A stretch of 64,000 nt of DNA, from positions 18,753,009 through 18,817,008 of the forward strand of contig CM040100.1 in the NCBI GenBank assembly GCA_022496805.1, given 5' to 3'. Positions 26,623 through 38,889 of the stretch are shown one piece after another. Both the position numbers and the translations under genes were made by a program. Source of the DNA: Pohlia nutans. Its lineage: Eukaryota; Streptophyta; Bryopsida; Bryales; Mniaceae. Each line of letters begins with the position of its first letter. Position 1 is the first letter of the stretch. A model generated the notes under the pieces. The model was not told the origin of the DNA and searched no databases. It saw only the letters and a program-made list of their open reading frames with translations.

Positions 26623-27286
26623 CCCCTAAGCGTGCAAGGAGCCCCGTGGGGCCATATTTGTCAGTCAAACGTTGATTTTCACCTGGTTCCTAATTTCAAA
26701 TGAAAATGGTTCCAACTAAGAAAGTGTGGGGATTATTTTCTACTTTTTAGTCTAATTTACCAAATAGATAGATAGGTAGAAACTCCGGTCCTCTTTTGAG
26801 GCCGGCGTGAATAAAGTGTTCGTTCGTAATGTCAATGACCCAGTGCCCATCGGACAAAGGGTCATTGGAATCAAATTTACCATTCTTCAAACTTGTTAAA
26901 ATTGTGTTTTTTACAGCACTCTAAACCTCAAAACCCTAAAATTCCAATATACATTATAGAAAAAGGTTTTCTATCAAATTTCTTTTTATGCAAGCTTGAG
27001 AAGCATGCCACCTACACCTTGTTGTTCATCACTATTATTTACATTTTCCTTAAAAAATATTCATACTATTCTGAGTATTTTTGTAATTACTATGATTTTA
27101 GCAAGAAAAAAACTTTGAATTTTTTTATAAAAATGATTTTTATTCAAATAGTTACAAAGAAATAAGGATAAATCGGTTTAACAATACCTTATATGAGAAA
27201 AATACCCAAAAATATAATATATTTTGATATGTGAGGAATTGATGAGGTTTGACAGGGTAGTTGTAGTGTGGACGCTTAAGGGTTAA
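26619..27286. mobile_element. TTAA element, last in the array
   Basis: Starts TTAACCCCTAAGCGTGC and ends GTGTGGACGCTTAAGGGTTAA-like (TIR about 12 bp). After the right TTAA comes AATTCAAATTTTGAAAGTC, the continuation of the host repeat interrupted at 24434. Confidence 0.8.
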
Positions 27287-27360
27287 AATTCAAATTTTGA
27301 AAGTCAATCCATCCGAATGCTTATTAAAATTCAAGTTTGGAAAGTTAATCAGTCTTGAGC
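27283..27360. repeat. Host short repeat carrying TTAA (unoccupied copy)
   Basis: A ~43-bp unit reading AATGCTTATTAAAATTCAAG followed by TTTGGAAAGTTAATCAGTCT. Occupied copies border the elements at 23823 and 24434; another decayed copy lies at 27743-27790. Confidence 0.7.
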
Positions 27361-28489
27361 CAATCCTATTTAGAATGTCACATAGATGCCAATCCTCAAA
27401 ATAAAAAGTGCAATCTAGACAATACAAACTATAAGGATGGCAATTTGTTTGTTTATTTTGTTTAATATGTTATGTTGAGATCTCTCGAATTGTGTACTCT
27501 CCAGTTGAGTTCTTGGTACCGTCAGAAAGCTCTCGACGAGAAAGGGTGCATCAAAGTTGTTTCATGGCTTTTGGACTTACGGTGCGAAGGTTATGAATTT
27601 TAATCAAATTAAATCAAATTGAACTAAATTATGGATAAATTATTTTTTAAATGAATTAAAAAATAAAAACATGGTTAAATCATGGGGAATAGTGGGCTAA
27701 TGGCATAAGACTACACTAGTACAAAATATATGAAAGTAGAAGAATGCTTGATAAAATTCAAGTTTAAAAAGTCAACAAATCAAAATTAGAATACAATCTA
27801 CCTTCTATAACGTGATACTCCATAATATGACAATATTATTGTTTCAAACAATACACATGTGACAAGCCATTTCTGTGACTAATTAATGCTTGCCACCTTT
27901 TATTTAGAGCTTCCCAAACATGTCATACTAGAGAAGGACAATTGTATTACCGGTATGTTCTTGAGCGAGTATGTCTTACTTAGAATGCAAGGTGGATTCC
28001 GATTGACAAAATAAAGGTGCAAGTTTACAAGGACTAAATAAAAAAGATGCTATGTATTTTCACAGAAGAAGTGTGTTTCAAATCAACATACCTCTAGCTT
28101 GTGCGTAAAATAATCCATGTCTTTTTACTTATGACATTTTTATTCTTAAACCCAAGGTCCCCATATAAAAGGTGGAACCCTAAGATGACGTCATTTTTTT
28201 TTTTCACAATCAGTGTGCTCTCTCATTTTTTCTCTTTAGCACAAGTTTCTGGGGAGCTTTCTTGTGTGATGTCATCTTTGGTGGTAACCATGGAACCCTG
28301 AGTTTAAATGAATATCAATAGTGACAAGTTAAGCTTTGAGCCTAAGGGTGTGGCTATATAAAGTACATCTATTATATTAAGTACAAAGTGTCACAATACC
28401 ATGTCACTACTAGGCTCGGTATCCGTCACGATACCATGTCACAAAATCATCCAAATTTTACATCCATGCCTTTCTTCCAAATTTTCATC
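27361..28489. other. Intergenic DNA downstream of the transposon block
   Basis: Low-complexity AT-rich sequence. Apart from the decayed host repeat near 27743 I see no supportable feature. Confidence 0.5.
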
Positions 28490-28660
28490 ATGTTCCCAAA
28501 TTGTTCTCTACAGTTCCCATGATGTTCCCCAAAGCTTGGCATCATCCCCCTAGCGTTCCCTAATGTTCCCATCATGTTCCCAAGTTCTCTTATGTTCCCA
28601 AAGTTCCCATGTTCCTTTCGTGTTCGTGTTTCCAATTGATTCCCACGTTCCCAATGCAAT
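28490..28660. repeat. Degenerate GTTCCC-based minisatellite
   Basis: Roughly ten GTTCCC cores, many as ATGTTCCCA, occur at irregular 9-20 bp spacing just downstream of the sphingosine kinase stop codon. Confidence 0.65.
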
Positions 28661-28720
28661 GTTGGTGCATTGCAACAGGGTGTTTGCTAGTAATTTACTG
28701 AACATAAACCAATTCTATTG

Positions 28721-31700
28721 TCAAGGAGGACAAAAGATTGTTGCCAGGCCTTGTTCCACTGTCACCTCTACTGGAGGCCCATATGACATGAGATCATTTC
28801 TTGCGTCACCGACTGAACCTCTCCCCCTTGCAAGAATCTCACCATCCACGTCAATGTAACCACCTTGAACGTCACTTCCATATTGCACAGCAGGGTCAAG
28901 CCGAAATGCCTTCACCTGAAACAAAAAAGTTACAGTAATCTTTTGATATTAAAAGGGCATTTCTAAAGAGACTCTCCTTTTCTCATGATTCATGTGGTCA
29001 CAATGATCATATAGAGGCCTCAAGAATCATCGAAAACATCCTCTTTTAAGGTAACTATACCTTAAAGGGAGCATTTACCTTAAAGCGTGCGTATCTACTA
29101 CAACGTGACATTTCAACCGTGAAATGTCACACTACAGTAAATGCTTTATTTAAGGTAAATGCTCCCTGTAAGGTATATTTACCTTATGATGTTTGTCTAA
29201 AAATTCTTGAAACAATAGTCTAATTTTGAAAAAAAACTTGTCTTGCATTCAAACTACTTTTGCAACTAGTCAATGTCCTCAAAAGCTATACAAAAATGCA
29301 AGCCTTGAGACTACTTTTACAACGTACTCAAAATCTATACAAAACTGCAAGCCTTGAAAGGCTACTTTTGCAACTTGCTCAAAATCTATATACAAAAATG
29401 CAAGCCTCGAGACTACTCTTTTGCAGCTACACACTAAATGGGCTATTTAGTGTTTGGGACACTATTTCTTAACATGGACACTATTTGACTTTTTGAATAT
29501 ATAGTGTCCCTATAAGAAAAAAATTACTGTAAAATTTAAAATGATAAAACTTCAAGTAAACCTTTTGGATGTAGTGTTCTAATGACCAATGGAAACATTA
29601 TAATAAACATGGCATGCCACCTCATGTCACTCTCATCACCTAAAAGGAACATGACACTCTCAATGAAAGTGAGAATGACAAGTGACAAACTCCTATGTAC
29701 TGTAGGGACACTATTTCTCCTCACCTTTGAAAAAATTATGGTAAAAGACATCAATTCTCGCTGACACTAAATAGCCCATTTATTTAGTGTATAGGCAACG
29801 TACTCAAAATCTATACAAAACTGCAAGCAAGAAATGACGATGACAAAGTCTGTCCAGATTTACCTTGACGTACTCCACATACTTTGACTTGATGTGTCCT
29901 CCAGTTTGTATTTTCAGAAGGAAATTTAACAAAGTCCAGCGAGGGCACTCTTTCATAATAATCAAGTCTAAATATCCATCTGAAAACTGCAATGACATTA
30001 AAATTAGTCCTAATAAATGACTCAAAAATGGGACTCATTTCCACATGTCAAAAAGCTTGAAACGCCACTGAAAAAACTCAGTCATGATAACATTCATTCT
30101 TTACTTGGAATTGGCCATGATGCCCATTTTCCCATACACAGTGTATCACAAAATCCATCACGTTTTCATCTGTCACGTGGATGGTCACATTTTCATCCAA
30201 ATCTTCCATCCATCAATTATCATCCAATATCTCATCATATATCATTTTCATTCATTTGCATGTTTTGTTGACTATTTTCATCTATACACAAATTTTTCAA
30301 TTTCTTTCAATCAGCATTCTTTGCAACAAGGTACATGTTTCTTGATCATGTTTTTTTAGTTTAGGGTTGTATTGCAACTCAAGTTTTTGCTAGTTTTCAT
30401 AATCGGTAAACAAGGCGGAATCGACCCGAAAATCTATGAACGTACTAGAATGGTACCTTGGCATTGGGGGCGGATTTCATAGCCTCGCCAGTGAAGGGCA
30501 CATTGATGAGCCAAATGAGGATGAAGGGACCTGCCATGTCACGCCATTGCGAGGAGTTTGTGTGCAGAGGTCCAGAGTAGCCATTTTTCCTATCACTAAA
30601 AATGGTAGTTGTGTGAAGCTCCCCATGGAACGGGGCTCCGGTGCCTTCATAGCCCGGCGCGGGGACGTAGTAAATGTGTCCAGTATATTTCCGCAGGTTG
30701 CAGATCCTCATCAGTGTCTGCATGCAAAACCAACACTTTTTCCTCTTAGATCAAATGAGATCCAAAATTCATAATATTAATTTAAACAAAACCACCAGGA
30801 AGTAGAAAATGGTCTGATATGGGTTCCAACAAAATGACCGTCTCATTAAAACACTAACAATTTATAACTCATTTAATGTGTGCTAGAAAAGTTGTCTATA
30901 ACACCATGTATGCAGCTACAACCATGTTGTCTATAACACCATGTAATTTTTGTAATTTTTCAATATTTTAATGGACATTTTCCTTAAGTCTGGAGAGTCC
31001 GGGAAGGGGTACCCTATTATGACAATAATTTAACTCTAAAGTGCCTAAAAGTGGCAGCTTCTGTATCTACATGAGTTGCCAAACAAAGAGGCTCTGTCCC
31101 AATCTTGTTGTATATAAATATTTGAACAAGTTGTAAAACTAAATTTTTATTATTGAAGTAGTATAAATGTGTAGATAATATATACTATAAGGTGATATAA
31201 GTTGTATGTATTAGGATAGTACATTGCTTACAAAATTAGATTTTCTCAGTATTGTGTAAAAAGGTGTGTTTTGAACCATCTTAAAGTGCATAATGTGAAA
31301 AGGATGTGCAATAGGAAGTGGAGTGTAAATCATTGGGTAGTCTATGAGGCAACAAATCATTTTGAAGGGGGTAGCAAAATATACCAAAAGAAAAAATAAA
31401 TCATGGTAAACACATATTTCGGAAGTTATTGTAATTGGCTTAATTTTGTGTTCTTATATTTTAATTAATTGACTAAAATCACATACATAAACGTCCAGAC
31501 GTAAGGCACCCATCCACCTCAATCTTTCGGATTCGAAATCCACATCCGCAACAAGTCCTACCACAACCACGGTAGCCAAAACAATCTATCAGGGGACGAC
31601 GAAAGCCCTAGAAGATGTGATCAAGGAAGAATATTATTGGGTAGGTGTCTCGATGCACCAATAATTGCGCACCTATGTCCCCATAATTCCTCACCAAAAT

Positions 31701-34700
31701 CAATTAGGACTAATAATAGGAATCAACAATGAAACTCCATGTTCCTATGACTACTCATTATGAGCAATAATAGGAACAATGAAATTAAACACCTTTTTTT
31801 CCCTCATGTGCAAATGGAGGCAATTTTAGATTCCATTCACTTGCAAAAAAACATACCACTTTGTTAAATGAAAGTAGATTTTTGAGGCTGTGGTGAAATG
31901 TATATATAATTTTTTTTAATGTGAAATAAGGACAACGTAGACACAATTAAAAAGGTCATAGAATAGTGAATGGGGAGATAAACATACATACCCCATGCAA
32001 GCATCAAAATGAGGTGAAACTTGACATTTGATTGCTTTGCAGTAGCAACATCAAGCGGCTGTGTCTGCCCTGCCAGAGCCCATTATGGCATAAACTTAAT
32101 AAGAAGTGGAAAAAGAGTGTCAAAATTGAGGAGATACAACCCAGGGGGTGCACTCTACATTATGTTTGAGAATCACGTGCCTTCATGATCCCTTCTAAAA
32201 AACCCCCTTGTATATGAGAGATTATATGTCTAAATATCTTTGTATACAAATATATTTCGTTTTAAATATATGTTTAATGTAAGTATACGTGAATATTTTC
32301 AATTCTAAATGTGTTTGTTGTATGTATACGTGATACGGCACTGTTCAAATTAATACCCCTTCTGTGCACTCATGTATACTCGTACATGTTTAGTGCAATG
32401 CAACCCCCGGGAGATACAAAAGGTTATCTGTCAATCAAGACTGGGTTTTGACCGGGTTTTGTGTTGCCCACCCATGGTTTTGAGCGTATCTGCAAAATTG
32501 GAAAGACCACAAGAACTTTAAATGAGCAGGTCAACAAAGCATCTCTCAAGGAGGGTTGGGGGGCGGTTGGACCAACAAAGCATCTCTCAAGGAGGTTTCT
32601 AAAAATGAATGAGGGTTGATGAAACTCTTTGGACTTGAGTTTTGAGGGATCCCCAACCTCCGCATGGTGTTTCACTTTAGTCTCTACAGCTTACCCCAAT
32701 ATCTTCATTGTCACCCATCTCTCATAGGGGTTTTTCACAGATTTGAGGAGGTTGGGGGTTGGTTGGACCAACAGAGTATTATCTCTCAAGGAGGTTTCTA
32801 GAAATGAATGAGGGTTGATGAAACTCTTTGGACTTGAATTTTAAGGGATTCCCAGCTTCCGCCTGGTGTCTAACTTTAGTCTCTACAGCTTGCCCCGACA
32901 TCCTCACTCTCTCATGATTTTTGACTTAGATGGAGAACTCTGCAAACTAAGTAATGCTCAACCTAAGAATGCATTAAAAAATGTTCAACATTACGGAATA
33001 CTCAAGTTACCTCGGATCACGAGAAAAGTAGCACTCGCTGCGTCGCATGGCTCCCCTGCATGATCCTACACTGACATTGCCATCCCATTGCCTGTCCCTG
33101 TTTGCACCAAGCGCTCTAATCAGAAACACCACTAGGGGGTGTCACAACGCTTTCTTCCCATTCTCAATCTTCAGAGAATGGGTACGTGACACTTTCTCCT
33201 TGAATTGTGGAGGATCCATTTTCTGAAGATTGAGAAGCTTCATTCTTCTCGTCTTGAGGGTGAAGAATGGGCGTGAAGATTGAGAAGCTTCATGATTTCT
33301 TCTCCTCTGCAGGTAAACTCCACAATTTGCTATTGTTCTCATTCTTCACACCCATTCAAGGGGTGTCACGGCCTGGTTCGTGGAGAATGGTCACAATTGG
33401 CTCCTGAATTCTCTCCCTAGATTCTCAATCTTCAGAGAATTAACCCCTAATGCATGCAACAACCTCAATGTGCTCTATTGTTTCTCACTACCACATTTGT
33501 ACATGAAATTCTTTCACCATCTTCTGTACAAGAAAAAATTCTGAAAATTTCACAGCAACATGTCTTGTTGTTCTTACATTCAAGGTTGACAAAAAAATTG
33601 ACTCTATAGGACACGTTATGCTACAGTAAACGCCACCTGTATGCAAATATTCTTCCACCGTATGAACAGGGGCAACCTCCTTTAGGGGTTAACTTCTCAA
33701 AAGCACCATGACACCCCTACTTTTTCAAATGACTGTGGAATTTCCTTCAAGAAATTACACGAGAAATGAATGAATGAATGAATGAATGGAAAATTAAGAA
33801 GGTAGAGCTACCGGCAGGAATGATGCCAATGGGCATCTTGATAGCACGCTCCCAATCAGGCCTTTCCAGCAGCCCATTCAAAACCTCCACCAGCACTCCA
33901 TCGCCACTGACGCACATGATTCCATCAAACTGCGACAGATCTTCCATGATGGCCAACTCTTTGGCATGCCGTTGGTACTGCGTTTCTGAAATCACATGAA
34001 TTCAAGCTCAGGCTCTGTCATGAGAATTTAACTGACCAAAACAAATGAATTACTACCGACAATCATGAATGCCTTCGGTCTCATCTCATACTCTCTTTTC
34101 TTCTGAAAATCAATTCAAGTACTTACAACATCTGAAGCCCTCTTCCACAAAGAATCAAGAATCCACCATGCTTGTTTTTATCACTTGTGAGTGTGTCATA
34201 TGGGCACTTCCTTTCGTTCAGATTTTATTTCTATTTCACCATCACATGTAACTGATTCTAGTAATATAAAATCATAACATTACTACCGACAATCATGCCT
34301 TTTGTCTCATCTGAAAACGAGGAGAATCAAGAATCCGTCATGCTTATTTTTATCACAGTTTGTGAGAGCATGCCCAGCAGCAGCAATTTCCTTGACCCAA
34401 CGTCAAGATAAAGGGCAGTTGCTCCCTTGTTCACCCCAGCAACAGTGACGCCAACCCCAAGATGACGCTCAACGCCATTAAATTTCATTTCTCCACGCCA
34501 AATACTACTGTCTTGGCGGGTGCTTTTTTTTCTTGCACTAAACTTAATTAAGAGTTGTGCGGGATCCAGTAGCCAGCAGTTGACTGACAGCATGATGGGG
34601 CGCAATTTACAATGCTCTGACAATAGGGAATAAGGTGCTGGCTACAACATAATATTGGGTGCTGCTGAGACAAGCATGGAGACCCCTCCCCCTATGCTCA

Positions 34701-35892
34701 TGTTCCCCCAATTTAAAATGGCGTTAACCCATGAATTCATCAAAACTGTTGGGCTTGCTCTGAGTGTCATATGAGCACTTCCTTTCGTTCAAATTTAATT
34801 TTCGTTTTCACCACGTTCTTCACTGATTCTAGTGATGTAAATTCATATCATTCTTGAGCACTCCTGAACACTATAGTTGGAAACCTAAAATAAAACTCAT
34901 TTTTATGTTCATATTATCTTGTTTTGTTCTGTTCAATGTCCACTTTACGCTGGTCCAAGTAACAAGAATGAGCATGAAGAAATGGCCATTTTAAAAATTA
35001 TAGGAGATAGCAAGGTTTCAAGGTACCTACCTTTTTCAGGTGAATTCAACACTTGTGTCATAAGATATCCTCAAGCTTGTTATCCCACCTTTTGATTTTC
35101 ACAAACTAGAGAATGATTATGCACACTGACCTTTCAGAGTGTAAGAAACGCCGGCCGCCTTGAGAAGAGGCTCCACACTAGTGGTATACACTTTCCGTCC
35201 CGTTTTTTGCCCACCAAAAGGGTTCACAATCACAAGCAACCGCTTCGGTCGCCCTGAACACCACACACACAAAACAAAATCAAACCTCACGAAACAATCA
35301 AAACGAATTTTTTGGTGGCTATATTGATCGCCAACTTGCTATTTGAAAAATGGGCTTGTTATGTTGCTATAAGAAAAAATGGTACCTAAAAAAATAGAGT
35401 ACATCGCCATAATCTTCCCTTATCATTGGTACGTATAGCCAACAATTCGATAGAAAGCTACGTCTTTCTAGTAATAAATCGCCCAAAAATGCTTTCAATT
35501 TTCAAGTTTCAATTTCCAAATCGCCAATGGGAAATCACCCAACAAAAACAATGGGAAATTCTGTACATACCAGAGTTGTCGAGGATGCGTTGAAAGGAAT
35601 CGCACCACAGCTTATGAGTTCCCGGATCTTGAAACTCCATCGCCATGTCCTTCCGTTTGCGTCCAGGAAGAGTACCATTCTTCTTCCCACAAAACCCTGA
35701 GGAGGAAGACAACATCTTAAACGTGTACAAGAGAATCGTGTTTGATCGTGTGTTTGATCGGAACCCAATTAGGTCGTTGAGAATCACGAGCTGGCTTGTG
35801 CGCCATCGCAGTACCCCGAAGTTGCAGTCCAGGGTTACCGAAACTGGCTTTCCGTCCAGTACCACCTGCTCGTTCAAAACAAGGTCCTCCAT
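28721..35892 (-). CDS. SPHK: Sphingosine (long-chain base) kinase, interrupted by one in-frame TAG
   Basis: Nine exons (5' to 3'): 35892-35571, 35253-35131, 33985-33812, 33097-33011, 32069-31992, 31557-31487, 30717-30457, 29986-29864, 28915-28721. They sum to 1,434 nt, or 477 codons plus stop, near the ~485 aa of plant SPHK. Motifs follow family order: VNPFGG (exon 2), CVSGDGVLVEVLNGL (exon 3), AGTGNGM across exons 3-4, LAWG and DVDFESE (exons 5-6), PAPGYEGTG (exon 7), FSDGYLDL (exon 8), DVDGE (exon 9). The enzyme phosphorylates long-chain bases to sphingosine-1-phosphate-type signals. Codon 217 in exon 4 is TAG (33066-33068), where the family usually has Leu in KSLLD; a single TTG-to-TAG change would explain it. 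Everything downstream stays in frame. Exon 4 is 87 nt, so skipping it keeps frame but loses the ATP-binding GTGNGM. Start: the first ATG in the frame (MEDLVLNEQ); the frame is open upstream but has no ATG. Confidence 0.9.
29049..29184. mobile_element. MITE with 36-bp inverted repeats in an SPHK intron
   Basis: The left arm begins AGGTAACTATACCTTAAAGG and the right arm is its complement with two mismatches over 36 bp. TA follows on both sides. The AGGTA terminus resembles the elements at 5670 and 6757. Confidence 0.75.
29253..29830. repeat. ~50-bp tandem repeat interrupted by a transposon
   Basis: Units contain CTCAAAATCTATACAAAA and TGCAAGCCTTGAGACTACTT; three to four lie at 29253-29425. A further partial unit resumes at 29791-29830, after the element at 29431-29790. 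All sit in the last SPHK intron. Confidence 0.75.
29431..29790. mobile_element. Inverted-repeat element within the tandem repeat
   Basis: The left end ACACTAAATGGGCTATTTAG and the right end AATAGCCCATTTATTTAGTG are complementary apart from a 4-bp insertion in the right arm. No ORF. It splits a repeat unit, so it arrived after the tandem amplification. Confidence 0.7.
30812..31020. mobile_element. Decayed element of the CCTGATATGGGTACC family in an SPHK intron
   Basis: Homologous along its length to 45730-45937 (shared TCTATAACACCATGTA, TTTTTGTAATTTTTCAAT, GGGGTACCC). Termini are more decayed than in that copy. Confidence 0.6.
32140..32411. mobile_element. hAT-like element (CCCGGGGG family), 8-bp target duplication
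   Basis: Left end CCCAGGGGGTGCACT and right end GCAACCCCCGGG, with AGATACAA repeated at 32132-32139 and 32412-32419. A second family member lies at 40929-41698. Inside an SPHK intron. Confidence 0.8.
32525..32925. repeat. Direct duplication, ~196-bp period
   Basis: GGTTGGACCAACA, CTCTCAAGGAGGTTTCTA, AATGAATGAGGGTTGATGAA and AGTCTCTACAGCTT recur 196 bp apart in an SPHK intron. A third partial start (CAACAAAGCATCTCTCAAGG) precedes the first copy. Confidence 0.8.
33140..33440. repeat. Cluster of short inverted and direct repeats in SPHK intron 3
   Basis: ATTCTCAATCTTCAGAGAAT is itself nearly palindromic and occurs at about 33162 and 33421. GAAGATTGAGAAGCTTCAT occurs twice between 33223 and 33293. 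GGGTGTCAC is found near both ends (33135, 33361). This looks like a composite or decayed foldback element. Confidence 0.6.
33440..33692. mobile_element. TTAA element in an SPHK intron
   Basis: Starts TTAACCCCTAATGCATGC and ends ACCTCCTTTAGGGGTTAA. At 253 bp it is among the shortest of the family. It lies between exons 3 and 4. Confidence 0.75.
35305..35540. repeat. Intron repeat shared with SSRP1 intron 1
   Basis: GTGGCTATATTGATCGCCA, CTTGCTATTTGAAAAATGGG, TCGCCATAATCTTCCCTTAT and TTTCAAATCGCC-like strings occur in the same order as in 54470-54800. It occupies most of SPHK intron 1. Confidence 0.8.
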
Positions 35893-37141
35893 CGCCAGCA
35901 ATGGCTTTGCAACTTGTGCGTTGCCAGGAGTAGTCCTACACCAATGGTACTTAAATTTCCGGTGGCCACTGTATCGAACAGACAGTTTATTCACACCAGA
36001 GTTTCTATCAATCTGCAACTTGTGAGCTCGACGTTGGGAAGATGGAGATGAAGAAGTTGGTGGATCGATTTGTGTGCGAGAATGGTTTTGCAACTTGTGA
36101 GTGAGTGAGTGAGTTCGAGGTTGGGAAGAAGAATCGGGAGATGAAGATGTAGTTGGTAGGATTGAGAGAGACACACCACAATTGACTAGTACTAAGGAAT
36201 TGTTTTGCTTGATTGATTGATCACACGTTGAAAATGGTTTTGCGATTGCTAGAAAGAGTTCGTTACGAGAATCAGGAGAACGGTGTTAGTTTGCCGCGGT
36301 ATTGACTGGGGTGCGCGGTATCTGTCTGACTTGGTAAGTGTATTTTTGTCATGGTCTTAGGTGGCCTTGCCCACGGTCTTACGGTGCCGGGTACAAAACC
36401 GCGTGTTGCTTTTGTTTCTGTTGTTGTTGAGGCCATGACGTTCATCAGGAAAGTTGGGTCAGACTATTTTGGTGTCATTTTGACACCAAAGGTCGCATAC
36501 AGGTCATTTTAGTGTCATTTTATCCATACTAGGTTGGTATGGAGGTTGGCACCATATTATCTTAATTGCATTTCAATGCACCATGATCATGGCACCATGT
36601 TCACATGCCTTGAAGTTCCTGATGTGATAGCTTTTTAGAGAGGAATTCACTGGTACCGAAACCAAAGGGGCAGGCTCACCAGGGTAGTGCCGAATATTCA
36701 TTAAAAGTGCAAAAGTTGATTCGGTAGTAAATTTTATAATTAATAATATTCGACTTTTTTTTTTTCAATTTTAAAATGAGGTTCCACTATAATCAAGTGG
36801 TATTTTGGTCTTCACTACAACGTTCGGGAAGATTTTGAGGAATGTCTGTAATTTTCAATCACATAGCTACTTCAGTTTTTGCCTTTGTTTATGACTAGAA
36901 ATAGAAGTATTCTTGAAATTTAAAATGGTAATTAGCATGTGGTTTCAAATTTGAATTAGTTTTTTGGATAATTGAATCGGTTGTCTCGAAACTAGCTATG
37001 CATTTGGGAAGAACCGGTTCAATCCAAAACTAACTTTTGAAGCCAAAATATTCTATTTTTAATAATGTGCCATTTGACTCACCTATCGAGTAAAAAGCGA
37101 CACTTTCTCCTTGTAGTAGTGTTAGCTTCAAACATCAGAAA
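35893..37141. promoter_or_regulatory. SPHK 5' leader and promoter region, intergenic
   Basis: The reading frame upstream of the SPHK ATG is open to about 36174 but offers no ATG, so it is treated as leader. Beyond that I see no defined promoter element; a TSS cannot be placed by eye. Confidence 0.4.
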
Positions 37142-37953
37142 TTAATCCTTTAGTGTCCAGAGTGGTTTTGGAGAAACCACAGTTTTTTTGGTGATATTTT
37201 TTTAAAGCTTTTTTTTTGTTGAACTTAGGTATACTATTAATAATATCCAATTGTATCAATGTAAGCATAGCTTGATGAAACAAGTGTTGGTTAAATCTTG
37301 GTAAGATCAAACCGTTGGATTGGAAGATTATAGTATGTCTTTGAACCGTATAATGCACATTCAAAAATGAGATTTTGAGGGTGTGTGACTTCAAAGTTAA
37401 ATAAAATTTGGCTTAAATTTTCAAAAATGAAAGTGAAGATGTTCACCAATGACCTGTGTCAATACCTCTCCATTGCAATCTTTCATGTCAAGAACAGACT
37501 CACACATAATTATTGTGAATTTTATAAGTGAGAACGACTTACCCATTCATGGTTTAGGACAATAATTTATACATTAAAATAAAAAGGAGTTGGTACATTA
37601 ATCAAGATCGGAATACATACACTAATGGAACATGAACAAGAGAACACAATCCAAAAAAAAAATGCAAGATAACAAACTTCCAAACACAAAAAATACCGCA
37701 TAGTACATGTGTTGTATTGGTAAGTATTTGTTGTATTTTGAGGTATTTGCAGTATTTGGTGTTTTGTACATAGGTATTTGGATATCTAAAAAAGTCAGAT
37801 TCCAAATTTTCTTTTTGCATCATCTACAGAATCAAAAGTTACACATCTGAACTTCAGACACCGAACTAAAACGATTCACAGATTTTAGAGCATTTCAGTT
37901 TTTGGTAATCTAGTGACCACTTACCGGTTACTTACTGGGCATTAAAGGGTTAA
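37142..37953. mobile_element. TTAA element, 812 bp
   Basis: Starts TTAATCCTTTAGTGTCCAG and ends CTGGGCATTAAAGGGTTAA; the ends match at about 12 of 15 positions. The TTAA at 37950-37953 is followed by GCCCTAAACGTACC, the start of another element whose right end I could not find. Confidence 0.65.
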
Positions 37954-38889
37954 GCCCTAAACGTACCAACCCTTTGAACAGAAGTAGATCCTAGTTCAAA
38001 AGTAGATATTAGCATGGCTCAGATGTACATGAGGTGTACATAAGAGGACCATGGCTAGTCTAAAATCTACCCAACAAATTTGACATACTTGTAGTTGGAG
38101 GCCTCTCCAATATCATCAACAACTCCCCATCACGAGAGATTTATTGTACTTGGTAGAGAATTTAATAAGCTTACAAAGATGAGTTGGATGAAAGTCATCC
38201 AAGGTTGTATGCATCCGAATTCTCCAATGTAGTTGGTCTGACACTTTTCCAATGGTTTACCTATGCCTATCGATTTTTGATACAAAATTGATATCAATTT
38301 GGTGTAGGAAATGTATCGGATATACTTCGTAACACTGGGCATTCTATTTGCGTTGAAACAACATTGATTTTTATCTTATTGATTTAGCATAGTTTTGACA
38401 TCATACCATTGGTATTAATGACTTAATGTTAAAACGAGATCGTTTAAGCAAATTATATACTTTAAAAAAAATAATGTTGTTTTGACACCGGTTTGATAAC
38501 CATCGGACCAATGATAAAACGATAGTGTTTTTATGTTAAAGTCACTACATTCATCGTTACGATGATAAGTTGACATAGGTTCAACTGGTGTTGAAACGAT
38601 GCTAAAACAATGTTGAAACGACATTGATATATTATGCAATTTTTGTAAAACTTGCATTAAATTAGTATTAAAACAATGTAGTTGCAATAATAATTGTATT
38701 TTAAACTTCTTTACTAAAAAATCAACGATTTAATAATGATAAAGGTGACATATGAATGATTGATGACAATTTATTCTACTACATAAATAAATGTACTAAA
38801 AAAGTTAGTAAATGAAACGGCAACAACATAATAATTTAACTTATATAACTTACAAGTAACTACCACATACAAAAGGCTTCACCCACGTC
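37954..38889. other. Intergenic DNA, probable transposon remnant
   Basis: The left edge begins like a TTAA element (CCCTAAACGTACCAACCC) but no matching right end is visible. The rest is AT-rich without coding signal. Confidence 0.45.

Noticed and set aside
29536..30359. Several 60-90-codon ORFs in SPHK introns as separate genes
   Set aside because: They sit in introns or overlap true SPHK exons on the other frame or strand, with random composition.
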